From positions 1 through 39,047 of the forward strand of contig JAUMWO010000004.1 of assembly GCA_030529605.1 (NCBI GenBank): 39,047 nucleotides of DNA. The letters run 5' to 3'. The DNA comes from Bacillota bacterium (GTDB taxonomy: Bacteria; Bacillota; Clostridia; Peptostreptococcales; Acidaminobacteraceae). Positions 38,005 through 39,047 of the stretch are shown here, in pieces. The notes below the pieces were generated by a model that made no database searches, was not told the origin of the DNA, and was given only the letters and a program-made list of their open reading frames with translations. A program made the translations under genes and the position numbers. Each line of letters opens with the position of its first letter. Position 1 is the first letter of the stretch.

Positions 38005-38922
38005 ATGAAACAAAATTGGTCTCGCATCATCAAGCGGTTTTTGATCATCAACTTTGGCCTGTTTATTATGACGATCGGCCTGCATTTCTTCATTATTCCG
38101 GCAAACCTTGCAACCGGAGGCGTTACCGGTCTCGGTATGATCATCCGCGCCTACATCCCGTCGATCAATCTCGGTCTCTTGATGCTCGTCTTTAACGCCA
38201 TCCTCTTCGTCGTCGCCTTCCTATTTATCGGGAAAGAATTTGGCGGATATACGATTTATTCCAGCTTCGCTCTTTCCGGTATGATCGCGCTGTTCGAGTG
38301 GTTGATCCCGATGAGCCAACCGGTCACCGACGACATCATTCTCCAACTGGCATTTGGAACGTTGATCCCTGCCGTCGGTATGGGAATCATCTTCTATCAG
38401 AACGCCTCCACCGGCGGTACGGACATCGTCGCGAAGGTCATCAACAAATACACTCACATTGAAATCGGAAAGGCGCTCTTCATTTCGGATGCTCTGATCA
38501 CAGTGCTTGCCGGCTTTACCTTCAGCCCGCGCATCGGCATGTACGGCTTCATCGGTCTCGTCCTCTTCAGCATCGTCATCGACAAAGTGATCGCCGGATT
38601 CGAAACCAAGGTGCATGTCCAAATCATCTCGAACAAAAATCGCGAGATTGTCGATTTCGTCCACAACACCCTGGTGCGCGGTCTCACTCTGATCAATGGT
38701 GCCGGCGGATTCTCCGGGGAGCCGAAGCAGGTCATCAGCGTCGTTCTCAGTCCACGCCAATACATCCGTCTTAAGCAATTCGTGCGTGCCGTCGATCCCC
38801 GTGCCTTCCTCATCATGAGCTATGTGCATGAAGTGCTCGGTGAAGGCTTCGATCTCGCCAGCATCCCGGTCGGAATGGTTCCTGCCGACATCGCGGCTGC
38901 GGAAGCTGCACAGAAAGCATAA
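38005..38922 (+). CDS. YitT family membrane protein
   Basis: This 305-aa protein has five to six membrane segments in its first 200 residues (including LIINFGLFIMTIGLHFFIIPAN with conserved NLATGGVTGL) and a soluble C-terminal DUF2179 domain (about 220-300, FETKVHVQIISNKNREIVDF). The middle contains the family motif NASTGGTDIVAKVINKY. YitT proteins are common in Bacillota; their transported substrate, if any, is unknown. The ATG at 38005 has TGGAGG upstream. It is a single gene on the plus strand, ended by a shared hairpin. Confidence 0.93.
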   Translation: MKQNWSRIIKRFLIINFGLFIMTIGLHFFIIPANLATGGVTGLGMIIRAYIPSINLGLLMLVFNAILFVVAFLFIGKEFGGYTIYSSFALSGMIALFEWLIPMSQPVTDDIILQLAFGTLIPAVGMGIIFYQNASTGGTDIVAKVINKYTHIEIGKALFISDALITVLAGFTFSPRIGMYGFIGLVLFSIVIDKVIAGFETKVHVQIISNKNREIVDFVHNTLVRGLTLINGAGGFSGEPKQVISVVLSPRQYIRLKQFVRAVDPRAFLIMSYVHEVLGEGFDLASIPVGMVPADIAAAEAAQKA

Positions 38923-38932
38923 AGTAAAAATC

Positions 38933-38971
38933 AAAAAAACGGGACACCGATCGCATTCGACCGGTGTCCCG
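38933..38971 (-). terminator. Terminator between yitT and tRNA-Ser
   Basis: GGGACACCG pairs with CGGTGTCCC. On the minus strand the stem is followed by TTTTTT, fitting the tRNA transcript. On the plus strand only GTCTT follows, so it would stop yitT less well. Confidence 0.75.
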
Positions 38972-38974
38972 TCT

Positions 38975-39047
38975 TGGCGGAGAGGATGGGATTCGAACCC
39001 ACGGGGCCGTTAAGCCTTACACGCTTTCCAGGCGTGCCCCTTAGCCA
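38975..39047 (-). tRNA. tRNA-Ser (anticodon GGA), 3' part
   Basis: The minus strand reads the 3' end of a tRNA with an encoded CCA. The anticodon stem CACGC/GCGTG encloses the loop CTGGAAA, so the anticodon is GGA (at 39027-39029 on the plus strand), reading UCC and UCU serine codons. A long class II variable arm (TAAGGCTTAACGGCCCC) and the T arm (GGGTTCGAATCCC) follow. The 5' end lies beyond the window. Confidence 0.95.

Overview
The window looks like a chromosomal segment of a motile, fermentative, probably anaerobic member of the Bacillota (Firmicutes), most likely a Clostridia-type lineage; I cannot name the genus. The reasons are the comF-yvyF-flgM-flgN-flgK-flgL order known from Bacillus subtilis, strong Shine-Dalgarno sequences, a CIRCE element before groES-groEL, an RF2 gene with programmed frameshift next to secA, an S-layer-homology protein, a DUF362 ferredoxin protein, and Kce/Kal enzymes of lysine fermentation. 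No phage, insertion sequence or CRISPR array is visible.

Layout. 1-2985 (minus): late flagellar genes flgM, flgN, flgK and the start of flgL, led by a sigma-D type promoter. 2983-9940 (minus): a chaperone and repair block, CIRCE-groES-groEL-ogg-msrA-recD2-comF-yvyF, mostly tightly packed. 9964-14669 (minus): pyrG, then kal-kce (3-aminobutyryl-CoA and 3-keto-5-aminohexanoate steps) and a LURP-one protein, preceded by an EAL-HDOD protein. 14684-18407 (minus): a large SLH surface protein and a PAS/GAF sensor. 18447-25596 (minus): rlmH-like gene A, DUF5317 membrane protein, secA, prfB and tex, which read as one translation/secretion operon. 25703-28420 (minus): DUF362 protein, rlmH-like gene B, an XRE regulator, a 54-residue zinc-ribbon protein, and a glucosaminidase-like protein. 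28504-35401 (plus): an operon of alpha/beta hydrolase, membrane-anchored MurF-like ligase, D-Ala-D-Ala ligase, OmpR-type two-component pair and a zinc-ribbon/AMIN protein. The rest holds a chemoreceptor (minus), a YitT transporter-like protein (plus) and the 3' part of a tRNA-Ser (minus).

The most interesting signal is a pair of complementary, degenerate RlmH paralogues about 0.7 kb apart. Copy B keeps the SAM-binding GGSNG loop but stops before the conserved C-terminal tail. Copy A keeps the tail (IEQIYRAFRI...YHK) but has lost the SAM loop. RlmH is known as a dimer with a composite active site, so the pair could be an obligate heterodimer. The second is the flgM control region, where a sigma-D promoter lies inside a 17-bp hairpin that can both terminate readthrough from yvyF and mask the flgM ribosome binding site.
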